A stretch of DNA of 14,715 nucleotides from Allobranchiibius sp038199265 (GTDB taxonomy: Bacteria > Actinomycetota > Actinomycetes > Actinomycetales > Dermatophilaceae): the NCBI GenBank assembly GCA_038199265.1, contig JBBPZD010000213.1, positions 1 through 14,715 on the forward strand. The letters are read 5' to 3'. Positions within the stretch are counted from its first letter, which is position 1. Every line of letters starts with the position of its first letter. Positions 6,492 through 12,901 of this stretch are shown piece after piece. A program made the position numbers and the translations under genes. The notes under the pieces were generated by a model that was given only the letters and a program-made list of their open reading frames with translations, searched no databases and was not told the origin of the DNA.

Positions 6492-7115
6492 ATGCGATCA
6501 CGCGCACTCGTCGGTACATTCGCCACCGTTCTGGCCGCAGCCACCGCCTCCGTCGCTCTGGCCGGACCCGCAAGCGCCGCAGCTGCGCACAAGCCCGCCG
6601 CGTCGAAGGTCGCGGCCCTGTCCGGCACCACGACGCTCACCACCGCCAAGGGCATCGCCCCGACCCTGCTCAAGGCCGGCATCCTGCCGCTTCCGACGAG
6701 GAACACCCGCCTGGGCCTGAAGGTGTTCGGTGGCCTTGCCGTCAGCTACGGCTTCCCGATCACCAGCGGCAACCCCGATCTGACCGGCCCCAGCGGCGAC
6801 ATCTTCCACAAGGGCGGCATCAACTTCGTCTCCCTCAAGGGCAAGAAGCTGGAGATCGGCAAGTTCGATGTCTCCCTCGCCGACAAGAAGGTCTACGCCA
6901 CCGAGGTCAACTTCAAGCCCGGCCGGATCGCGGTGCTCGACCTCGACTTCTCCGGCCTCAAGGTCGCCACCCGCAACGGCAACACCAACCTGTCCGGGAT
7001 CACCGCGCGTCTGAACCCGGCAGCCGCCGGTGCCATCAACAGCACGTTCGGCACAGCCCTCCCGGCGGACGGCAGCCTGGTCTTCGGAGCGGTCAAGGTC
7101 ACCCTCAAGGGCTGA
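6492..7115 (+). CDS. Secreted protein of unknown function, possibly HtaA-like
   Basis: A 207-aa protein with a clear Sec signal peptide: MRSR, a hydrophobic core (about 5-24), and ASA cleavage near residue 29. The mature part has no membrane segment or LPxTG anchor and looks beta-rich. Segments such as GGINFVSLKGKKLEIGKFDV, a central IAVLDLDFSGLKV, and LNPAAAGAINSTFGT recall the layout of HtaA/haem-binding-like secreted domains, in which 'LDLS' and 'LT..A..A.N' blocks recur; this is a weak family impression, not an assignment. GAAAGG lies about 8 bases upstream of the ATG. It diverges from the ECF sigma/anti-sigma operon, a common arrangement for a cell-envelope target of that sigma factor. 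No fasciclin-domain gene, the usual RskA neighbour, is present. Confidence 0.8.
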   Translation: MRSRALVGTFATVLAAATASVALAGPASAAAAHKPAASKVAALSGTTTLTTAKGIAPTLLKAGILPLPTRNTRLGLKVFGGLAVSYGFPITSGNPDLTGPSGDIFHKGGINFVSLKGKKLEIGKFDVSLADKKVYATEVNFKPGRIAVLDLDFSGLKVATRNGNTNLSGITARLNPAAAGAINSTFGTALPADGSLVFGAVKVTLKG

Positions 7116-7166
7116 TCTGGCGAGACGGTCTCTGCGCTGCTCGAGACGATTTGAGAGAGTACGCCG

Positions 7167-8513
7167 ATGAGCGATCTCACAAGTCACCTCGAGCAGCGTT
7201 ACCAGGCTGTCGTACAACGGAACCCGGGCGAGTCCGAATTCCACCAGGCAGTGCGCGAGGTTTTCGATTCCCTTGGTCCGGTGCTCGCGAAGTACCCGCA
7301 GTACGCACAACCGGAGGTGCTCGAAGCACTCTGTGAGCCAGAGCGCCAGATCATCTTCCGGGTGCCCTGGGTCGACGATGCCGGCCGGGTGCACATCAAC
7401 CGTGCGTTCCGGGTGGAGTTCAACTCCGCGCTCGGCCCGTTCAAGGGCGGGCTGCGGTTCCATCCCAGCGTCTACCTGGGAATCGTGAAGTTTCTGGGGT
7501 TCGAGCAGATCTTCAAGAACGCGCTCACCGGGCTGCCCATCGGCGGCGCCAAAGGCGGTTCGGACTTTGACCCCAAGGGCCGCAGCGACCGCGAGATCAT
7601 GGCCTTCTGTCAGTCGATGATGACCGAACTGCACCGCCATATCGGCGAGTACACCGATGTCCCCGCCGGTGACATCGGCGTCGGCGGGCGCGAGATCGGC
7701 TACCTCTTCGGTCAGTACAAGCGCATCACCAACCGCTACGAGTCGGGCGTGCTGACCGGCAAAGGGATCGCCTGGGGCGGCTCGCTCGTCCGCAAGGAAG
7801 CAACCGGCTACGGCACCGTCATCTTCGCCAACGAGATGCTACGGGCCCGCGGTTCGTCGATGGATGGCCAGCGGGTCGTCGTGTCCGGTTCAGGCAACGT
7901 CGCGGTGTACGCAGCCGAGAAGGCCCAGCAGCTCGGGGCGTTCGTCGTGGCGGTCTCCGATTCGGGCGGCTACGTCGTCGACGAATCCGGCATCGATCTT
8001 GCACTCCTGAAGGACGTCAAGGAAGCCCGCCGTGAACGGCTCAGTGCCTACGCGGATGCGCGGCCCAGCGCCCGCCACATCGCGGGCGGGTCGGTGTGGG
8101 ATGTGCCGTGCGACGTCGCACTGCCCTGCGCGACGCAGAACGAACTGGATGAGCACGCTGCGGGATCCCTGGTGAAAAACGGCTGCCGGCTCGTCGCCGA
8201 GGGAGCGAATATGCCGACAACCCCCGCAGCGACACGGGTGCTCAGTAGCGCCGAGGTGCTCTTCGCCCCAGGCAAGGCAGCAAATGCCGGTGGGGTGGCG
8301 ACCAGTGCGCTGGAGATGCAGCAGAACGCCTCGCGGGATGCGTGGACACACGAATACACCGAGGAGCGGCTGACGGCGATCATGCGCGGCATCCACCAGC
8401 GATGTGCCGACACGGCGGAGGAGTTTGACGACCCGGGCAACTACGTGCTGGGTGCCAATGCGGCCGGATTCAGCGCCGTCGCGGAGGCAATGCTCGCGCT
8501 CGGAGTGATCTAG
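7167..8513 (+). CDS. gdhA: NADP-specific glutamate dehydrogenase
   Basis: A 448-aa protein, the standard length of hexameric NADP-dependent GDH (EC 1.4.1.4), which aminates 2-oxoglutarate to glutamate during ammonium assimilation in the cytoplasm. The substrate segment GPFKGGLRFHP (90-100, Lys93), the GLFV-dehydrogenase signature LPIGGAKGG (123-131, catalytic Lys129) and catalytic Asp169 in VPAGDIGVGGRE are all present. The Rossmann motif GSGNVA is at 241-246, and SDSGG (264-268) is the usual NADP-type strand end. The ATG at 7167 is preceded by GAGAGAG. It stands alone between the secreted-protein gene (51 bp away) and the small membrane-protein gene. Nothing in it looks unusual. Confidence 0.96.
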   Translation: MSDLTSHLEQRYQAVVQRNPGESEFHQAVREVFDSLGPVLAKYPQYAQPEVLEALCEPERQIIFRVPWVDDAGRVHINRAFRVEFNSALGPFKGGLRFHPSVYLGIVKFLGFEQIFKNALTGLPIGGAKGGSDFDPKGRSDREIMAFCQSMMTELHRHIGEYTDVPAGDIGVGGREIGYLFGQYKRITNRYESGVLTGKGIAWGGSLVRKEATGYGTVIFANEMLRARGSSMDGQRVVVSGSGNVAVYAAEKAQQLGAFVVAVSDSGGYVVDESGIDLALLKDVKEARRERLSAYADARPSARHIAGGSVWDVPCDVALPCATQNELDEHAAGSLVKNGCRLVAEGANMPTTPAATRVLSSAEVLFAPGKAANAGGVATSALEMQQNASRDAWTHEYTEERLTAIMRGIHQRCADTAEEFDDPGNYVLGANAAGFSAVAEAMLALGVI

Positions 8514-8563
8514 ACACAGCTTGCCTGCAGCAATGCCGGTGCCACCGCCGAGTGCCCAGGTAG

Positions 8564-8815
8564 ATGGGCGACAATGGGGAGGTGTTGACCTCTGCTCCGA
8601 AATCCCTGGCAATGCTCGATCAAGGCTCCGGCAAGGCGCTCGGCATCGGGTTCGGCTTCTTCGGTCTTGCAGCGTTCTTCGTGATCCTGTTCCTCGTCGC
8701 GGTCTGGGTCGGCAAGATCCGCGACCAGCGTCGCGGCGGACCCAAGCCCGCCCCGCAACTTCCCATGCTCGGTACTCCCGGCGACGAACACGACCCGAAG
8801 AACCGTCACCGCTGA
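8564..8815 (+). CDS. Small single-span membrane protein, 83 aa
   Basis: Not recognised. The protein has a short N-terminus, one strong transmembrane helix (about residues 25-50, with GFGFFGLAAFFVILFLVAVW), then a basic stretch KIRDQRRGG and a Pro-rich hydrophilic tail ending KNRHR. The positive-inside rule puts the C-terminus in the cytoplasm. The start is uncertain: ATG 8564 has only a short AGG upstream; GTG 8582 or TTG 8585 lie against a GGGGAGG run too close for a normal site; ATG 8612 would leave the helix intact. The gene lies 50 bp after gdhA and 107 bp before the lipoprotein gene, so it could be read through from gdhA. Codon bias supports real coding. Confidence 0.62.
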   Translation: MGDNGEVLTSAPKSLAMLDQGSGKALGIGFGFFGLAAFFVILFLVAVWVGKIRDQRRGGPKPAPQLPMLGTPGDEHDPKNRHR

Positions 8816-8855
8816 CCCGAAGAAGCGGTTCACCCCCAAGTGGAACCCCGCATCC

Positions 8856-8872
8856 GGTGTGTGCGTCACACC
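8856..8872. promoter_or_regulatory. Short inverted repeat upstream of the lipoprotein gene
   Basis: GGTGTG-TGCGT-CACACC has perfect 6-bp arms around a 5-base centre. It lies 40 bp after the small membrane-protein stop and about 50 bp before the lipoprotein ATG. No T-run follows, so it is not a standard terminator. It could be a regulator site or an mRNA hairpin; function is unproven. Confidence 0.3.
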
Positions 8873-8922
8873 CTCGAATCAGCACCACAACACGCACGCA
8901 CACCTCCAGGGGAGCTATTCCT

Positions 8923-9741
8923 ATGACCACCATTCGCCGCGCCACGGGTTCCGCCATCGTCCTTACGGCACTACTGGGCCTGACCGCCTGTAACGGCGAT
9001 GACGTCGCCGTCTCGTCGAGCAAAGCCAGCTCGAAGGCTCCGACAAGTTCTTCCAGCAGCCTCGCCAAGACGCCCAGCACTTCCTCCCCGGGGTCGGCCT
9101 CGTCGACCAGCGCCGCAACGTCGGCGAAGCCCGCCGCGAAGGGTTCACTGGCGAACGAGCAGAGCAAGATTCCACCCGGCCCGGTTACCTCCATCGACGT
9201 CAAGTTGCTCGGTGGGTACGGAAACGGCAGCGGCTACGGCGAGTTCTACGCTGTACTGGACGTGACGTCGACCAAGCCGGGACTGACGAATATGAAGTAC
9301 GACCTGCTCGACTCCTCCGGCAAGGTGCTGGGAAGCGTCGACACCTCCATCGCGGTCGCAGGCACCGGGCGCGAGTTGAAGGTCACCAGAGCGCCCGGCA
9401 AGCTCCCTCCGGCGAGTGCCGGCACTGTCACCAAGGTGCGGCTGGCCGTGACCGAGAACACGTCCAACGAATTCGCGACCGTCACCGAGATCAAGCCGGG
9501 CTCGTTGAAGATCGGGCAGGACCCGGACACGAAGTCCCCGACCGTGTCCGGCCGCTACCGCACTATCGGTAAAGGCACCGTCGTCAACATGAATGTGATC
9601 TGCGTGGACGCCAAGGGTCTGGTTCAGTCCGACAGCACTGCAGTGCCGAAGATCACCGCACCGGATTGGACGCCGTTCAGCACCCAGATCATCTACGCGA
9701 AGGTCGGATTCGTTCCCAAGACCTGCTACGTCGGCAGCTGA
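8923..9741 (+). CDS. Lipoprotein of unknown function, 272 aa
   Basis: The protein begins MTTIRRATGSAIVLTALL and has a lipobox L20-T21-A22-C23 (LTAC), so it should be diacylated at Cys23 and anchored outside the membrane. A Ser/Thr/Lys/Ala-rich linker (about 30-80) leads to a beta-rich region of about 190 residues. That region has two repeating-looking parts (YGEFYAVLDVTS..., then RTIGKGTVVNMNVICVDAKG) reminiscent of FxLYD/Ig-like extracellular domains; no catalytic motif is visible. AGGGGAG at about 8908-8914 sets the start at ATG 8923. An upstream open extension in the same frame (from 8521) is Arg/Pro-rich, overlaps the small membrane-protein gene in another frame and is not believed. A strong terminator follows 27 bases after the stop. 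Confidence 0.83.
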   Translation: MTTIRRATGSAIVLTALLGLTACNGDDVAVSSSKASSKAPTSSSSSLAKTPSTSSPGSASSTSAATSAKPAAKGSLANEQSKIPPGPVTSIDVKLLGGYGNGSGYGEFYAVLDVTSTKPGLTNMKYDLLDSSGKVLGSVDTSIAVAGTGRELKVTRAPGKLPPASAGTVTKVRLAVTENTSNEFATVTEIKPGSLKIGQDPDTKSPTVSGRYRTIGKGTVVNMNVICVDAKGLVQSDSTAVPKITAPDWTPFSTQIIYAKVGFVPKTCYVGS

Positions 9742-9750
9742 GCGAGGCCA

Positions 9751-10647
9751 TCAGCTGACGGATCGAACCCGCGCGAGGATGGCTTCGGCCACCTCGCGCG
9801 GTTTTACTTCCGGCAGCCAGTGATTCTCGTCCAGCTCCACGAACCGGTAGTCCTCACCCGCGTAGTCGGCGGTCTTCTCCGCGGCAGCGCGGCCCAGAGC
9901 GGAGTCGCGGGTGCCCCACACGAAGGTGGTAGGCACGGCGGCCCGCGGCTTTCGCGGGGTGGTGGAGGTCGCAGCCGCAGCGCGGCCCGTGAAGCGTTTG
10001 CGAACGCTGCCGACCATCGCGCTACTGGCCGGCATCCCTCGATACCAGTTCAATGGCCCGGTCAGGCTCTGCGGTGTCGGGAACCTCTTGGTGTACTCCG
10101 CAGCCCTGTCCTTCGGCATGCCGAGGTGGCGGTAGAGGCCGAAGAGGTTCTTGTGCACGTACCGCTCGGCCACCCACGGCACCTGGAAACCGAGCATGTA
10201 CAGGCTCTTCTTCGCCTGATCACCGTGCGTGAAGGCCCACGCCATCGCCCGCGGGTGCGGCGTCGAGCACACCGTGAGCGTCTTCAACAGGTGTGGGTGG
10301 GTGCGGGCAACGGTCCACGCGACGGCACCTCCCCAGTCGTGCCCGACCAGGTGCACTTTACCGGCGCCGCTCGCCTCGATCAGTGCCACGACGTCACCCA
10401 CCAGTGCCTGCATCGAGTACGCCGAGCGGCCGCTCGGCGTGGCACCGGGGGAGTACCCGCGCTGATCCGGAGCGAGGGTTCGCAAGCCGGCGTCGTTCAG
10501 CAGCGGTGTCACATCGGCCCATGCTGAGGCGTCTTGCGGGAACCCGTGCAGCAACACGACCACGTCACCGCCGTCCGCAGCGGAGCTGTTCACCGGGCCG
10601 GAATCGGTGACGTCGAAGGTCAGCCCATCGTGGGTGTAGGTGTCCAT
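9751..10647 (-). CDS. Alpha/beta hydrolase, epoxide-hydrolase-like
   Basis: A 298-aa protein from ATG 10647. HGFP (34-37) forms the oxyanion hole. The nucleophile elbow is GHDWGG with Asp104, not Ser, which points to epoxide hydrolases and haloalkane dehalogenases that work through an Asp-ester. Asp248 (WGTRDSALG) and His276 (ENHWLP) complete a plausible triad. The cap domain (about 130-230) holds Tyr residues, as expected for epoxide hydrolases; the HGFP plus GHDWGG combination favours epoxide hydrolase. ATG 10647 is preferred: GAGG lies 11 bases upstream, and GACAAT six bases upstream could also act as a leaderless -10. An in-frame start at 10710 would add 21 unlikely residues. The 3' part encodes the plus-strand terminator hairpin. 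Confidence 0.85.
   Translation of the reverse strand: MDTYTHDGLTFDVTDSGPVNSSAADGGDVVVLLHGFPQDASAWADVTPLLNDAGLRTLAPDQRGYSPGATPSGRSAYSMQALVGDVVALIEASGAGKVHLVGHDWGGAVAWTVARTHPHLLKTLTVCSTPHPRAMAWAFTHGDQAKKSLYMLGFQVPWVAERYVHKNLFGLYRHLGMPKDRAAEYTKRFPTPQSLTGPLNWYRGMPASSAMVGSVRKRFTGRAAAATSTTPRKPRAAVPTTFVWGTRDSALGRAAAEKTADYAGEDYRFVELDENHWLPEVKPREVAEAILARVRSVS
9769..9805 (+). terminator. Strong intrinsic terminator of the lipoprotein gene, inside the convergent gene
   Basis: CCGCGCGAGG (9769-9778) pairs perfectly with CCTCGCGCGG (9792-9801). Inside, TGGC and GCCA continue the stem around a TTCG tetraloop (9784-9787), with one bulged A at 9779. This gives a 14-bp stem capped by the very stable UUCG loop, followed by TTTT (9802-9805). 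It lies within the coding sequence of the minus-strand hydrolase (codons 282-293). The T-run is on the plus side only, so it terminates the lipoprotein transcript. Confidence 0.8.
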
Positions 10648-10706
10648 GCTCAGATTGTCCTCGTGACGGATGTCACGCTGCGCCACCGTCTCGGATGCCG
10701 CTGTGC
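10648..10706 (+). repeat. Direct repeat copy 1: degenerate copy of the MFS promoter/start region
   Basis: This stretch matches 10855-10913 in order, by my hand alignment at about 44 of 59 positions. Shared blocks are TCAGATTGTCC, GTGACGGA, ACGCTGC and ACCGTCTCGGA. It contains the same CAGATT-N6-GTG arrangement (GTG at 10663), and its frame stays open into the transporter. Translated, it gives VTDVTLRHRLGCRCA against VTDPTLLYRLGGRRA. It reads as a relic of a duplication, now doubling as the upstream region of the minus-strand hydrolase. Confidence 0.7.
10662..10677. promoter_or_regulatory. Inverted repeat in the hydrolase promoter region
   Basis: CGTGAC-GGAT-GTCACG has perfect 6-bp arms with a 4-bp centre, 15-30 bp upstream of the hydrolase start. 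This size and position suit a dimeric repressor such as a TetR- or GntR-type regulator, but no regulator gene is adjacent. The site is absent from the second repeat copy at 10855, where the right arm has diverged. Confidence 0.35.
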
Positions 10707-10854
10707 ACAAAACCTCGGCTCGACCCCGCCACCCGGGCCCGGATACTCGCTGCGGTGCGCGCTGCGACCGCGTCGGCGAAGCGCCGATTGCGCCATTCCC
10801 GGAGCCGAAGTCGGCGACAACTGCAGACAGGCGCTCGAAGCTGAGGCGGATCGT

Positions 10855-10913
10855 GGTCAGATTGTCCCTGTGACGGACCCGACGCTGCTCTACCGTCTCG
10901 GAGGTCGCCGGGC
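10855..10913 (+). repeat. Direct repeat copy 2: promoter and first codons of the MFS gene
   Basis: The partner of the copy at 10648, displaced by 207 bp (69 codons, so in the same frame). It includes a -10-like CAGATT at 10858-10863, six bases, then GTG 10870 and the first 14 or so codons of the transporter. Conservation of the -10/start block between copies suggests that it was, or is, functional. Confidence 0.7.
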
Positions 10914-12189
10914 GTACGCCGTGTGGGCCGGGGGCCTCGCGATCTACATGCTCGCCGTCTTCAACCGCAGTTCGCTCGGCGTCGCCGGGCTGATCGCAGC
11001 CGACCGGTTCAACATCAGCTCAGCGCAACTTGCGACCTTCGTCATGGTCCAGCTCGGGGTCTACGCAGCGATGCAGGTGCCGGTCGGCGCGCTGTTGGAT
11101 CGGGTCGGCTCCAAGGTCATGCTCTCGATCGGCGTGGTGCTGATGAGCCTGGCGCAACTGGCCTTCGCTTTCGCCCACTCGTTCGCGATCGGACTTATCG
11201 CGCGGGTCTTCGTGGGTATCGGCGACGCGATGACGTTCGTCGCAGTGCTGCGGCTGGTCGCACTGTGGATCCCACCGGCCCGTACCCCGCTGGTCACCCA
11301 GATGACAGGCGTGGTCGGCCAGTTCGGGGCGCTCGCAGCAGCGGCCCCGCTCGTCGCACTGCTGCAGAGATTCGGGTGGCAGACCAGCTTCGTCATCTCC
11401 TCAGTGGTCGGAATCGGCCTGGGCATCGTGATGGTGCTGGTCGTGAAGGACACCCCCTACGTCGCGCAGGAGCGCACCGAACTGAAGATACGGGCGGTCG
11501 CGCGGGCCGTGCAGCTGTCGTGGCGAGAACCCGGCACCCGTCTCGGGCTCTGGTGTCACTTCGCGCTTCCGTTCTCCTCGAACGTGTTCACGATGATCTG
11601 GGGTTACCCGTTCCTCACGAAGGGGCAAGGTCTGAGTGCGGTAACTGCAGGTGCGTTGTTGTCCCTGATGGTCGGGGTGTCGTTGCTGACCAGCCCGCTG
11701 CTCGGCCTCTATCTGGGCCGGTTCCCCTACTCCCGCTCCACCATGGTCCTGGCTGCGCTCGCGGCGATGGTGACGGTGTGGACAGCGGTTCTGCTGTGGC
11801 GCGGCCCTGCCCCGCTGTGGCTGCTGATCGTGCTGGTGTCGGTGACAGCTGTCGGTGGGCCGGGATCGATGATCGGGTTCGACCTTGCCCGAAGCTTTAA
11901 CCCGCTGGACCGGATCGGCAGCGCGACCGGAATCGTGAACGTCGGTGGATTCGCGGCGTCCCTCGTGGCTGTCTTCGCGGTAGGGGTGGTCCTGGACCGG
12001 CTGAGCCCCGGCGGTCCGAGCGCCTACACGCTGGGTTCGTTCCAGGCGGCGCTGTCGGTGCAGTACGCCGGGTGGGCGCTCGGTGTCGCGATGATCGTGC
12101 GATACCGGCGCCGCACCCGCGCACTGGTGCTGGGTAATACCGACGAATTCGGGCATCTGCTGCCGAAGCAGAAATCACCCAAACGGTAG
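10870..12189 (+). CDS. Major facilitator superfamily transporter
   Basis: A 439-aa protein from GTG 10870 with about 12 hydrophobic segments. The loop after helix 2 reads GALLDRVGSKVML, the MFS motif A (G-x-L-x-D-R-x-G-x-[KR]). The first helix (VWAGGLAIYMLAVFNRSSLGVAG) resembles sugar-phosphate/organic-anion permeases of the COG2271 type. The substrate cannot be told. Before GTG 10870 there is no good Shine-Dalgarno, but CAGATT six bases upstream suggests a leaderless start. The frame is open further upstream to 10534, but the extra residues are Arg/Pro/Cys-rich and overlap the hydrolase, so they are not taken as protein. The gene ends 14 bp from the convergent ppa stop with no clear terminator between. 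Confidence 0.87.
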   Translation: MTDPTLLYRLGGRRAYAVWAGGLAIYMLAVFNRSSLGVAGLIAADRFNISSAQLATFVMVQLGVYAAMQVPVGALLDRVGSKVMLSIGVVLMSLAQLAFAFAHSFAIGLIARVFVGIGDAMTFVAVLRLVALWIPPARTPLVTQMTGVVGQFGALAAAAPLVALLQRFGWQTSFVISSVVGIGLGIVMVLVVKDTPYVAQERTELKIRAVARAVQLSWREPGTRLGLWCHFALPFSSNVFTMIWGYPFLTKGQGLSAVTAGALLSLMVGVSLLTSPLLGLYLGRFPYSRSTMVLAALAAMVTVWTAVLLWRGPAPLWLLIVLVSVTAVGGPGSMIGFDLARSFNPLDRIGSATGIVNVGGFAASLVAVFAVGVVLDRLSPGGPSAYTLGSFQAALSVQYAGWALGVAMIVRYRRRTRALVLGNTDEFGHLLPKQKSPKR

Positions 12190-12203
12190 TTGGTCCGGGT
12201 GCC

Positions 12204-12794
12204 TCAGGCCTCGGGCTGAGCTGCCTGCGAGTCGCCGTCTGCGCGGTCGATGTTGCGGGCCGTCTCTTCCGGGTCGTGCCCGGGCATCGCCCAACGAGCA
12301 GTACTGAGCGCCCGTTCCCGCGCCTTGTCGAGGGCGCCTTGCACGACCCTTGTGGCCTCGGCTGCGTCGAGCCAGTGGGCGCCCTCTTCCACGCTCTTGC
12401 CCGGCTCGAGCGCCTTGTAGGTCTCGAAGAAGTGCTGAATCTCCTTCTGCAGGAACTCGTTCACGTCCGAGATGTCCTGAATGTCGTCCTGCCGGGGGTC
12501 GCCCGCGGGCACGCAGAGGATCTTGTCGTCGCCGCCTGCTTCGTCGACCATCCGGAAGACGCCCACGGCGCGCGCGCGAACGACGCAACCGGGGAAGGTC
12601 GGCTGGGTCAGTAGCACCATTGCGTCGAGCGGGTCGCCGTCCTCACCAAGGGTGTCTTCGATGTAGCCGTAGTCCGAGGGATAGCTCATCGCGGTGAACA
12701 GGAAGCGGTCCAACCGGATACGGCCGGTCTCGTGGTCCACCTCGTACTTGTTGCGGGTGCCGCGAGGGATCTCGATGGTGACGTCGAACTCCAT
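12204..12794 (-). CDS. ppa: Inorganic pyrophosphatase (family I)
   Basis: A 196-aa soluble enzyme that hydrolyses pyrophosphate to phosphate and drives biosynthetic reactions forward (EC 3.6.1.1). It begins MEFDVTIEIPRGTRNKYEVD, the family I N-terminus with Lys16/Glu18. The metal-binding signature DGDPLD is at 52-57 and the second acidic cluster GGDDKILCVPAGDPR is intact. AAGGAAG just upstream fixes the start at 12794. It is about 30 residues longer than the mycobacterial enzyme; the acidic, Ala/Glu/Asp-rich tail after about residue 165 looks disordered. The residue matching M. tuberculosis His86 is Ala here, while His21 is kept. It diverges from dacB, a common actinobacterial arrangement. 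Confidence 0.96.
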   Translation of the reverse strand: MEFDVTIEIPRGTRNKYEVDHETGRIRLDRFLFTAMSYPSDYGYIEDTLGEDGDPLDAMVLLTQPTFPGCVVRARAVGVFRMVDEAGGDDKILCVPAGDPRQDDIQDISDVNEFLQKEIQHFFETYKALEPGKSVEEGAHWLDAAEATRVVQGALDKARERALSTARWAMPGHDPEETARNIDRADGDSQAAQPEA

Positions 12795-12901
12795 GGAACT
12801 TCCTTCTGATTCTGGGGCGGTGTGATGATGTGCTGCGGCAGGAAGTGTCCCGCACCAGCAGGACGATCGTAAAACCGTCGTGGACGGACAGGGGAGTCAG
12901 C

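Noticed and set aside
6380..7336. Plus-strand frame of 318 codons overlapping the secreted-protein gene
   Set aside because: It is Arg/Gln/His/Pro-rich in a frame-shifted reading of the secreted-protein and gdhA genes; the other frame has a signal peptide and a Shine-Dalgarno.
6498..7640. Long minus-strand open frame (380 codons) opposite the secreted protein and gdhA
   Set aside because: It crosses two clearly coding plus-strand genes and their spacer, and has no recognisable domain.
8521..8922. Upstream extension of the lipoprotein frame to 8521
   Set aside because: The extra residues are Arg/Pro/Ser-rich, overlap the small membrane-protein gene, and would bury the lipoprotein signal peptide. 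A strong Shine-Dalgarno precedes ATG 8923.
7890..9203. Long minus-strand open frame opposite gdhA and the lipoprotein gene
   Set aside because: It is a shadow of three plus-strand genes with low-complexity Arg/Gly composition.
10534..10869. N-terminal extension of the MFS protein
   Set aside because: It overlaps the hydrolase gene antisense, is rich in Arg/Cys/Pro and has no membrane character. The transporter homology starts right after GTG 10870.
12200..12235. CTCAG/CTGAG hairpin between the MFS and ppa gene ends
   Set aside because: Only five pairs hold before a mismatch and neither strand has a T-run, so it is not a convincing terminator.
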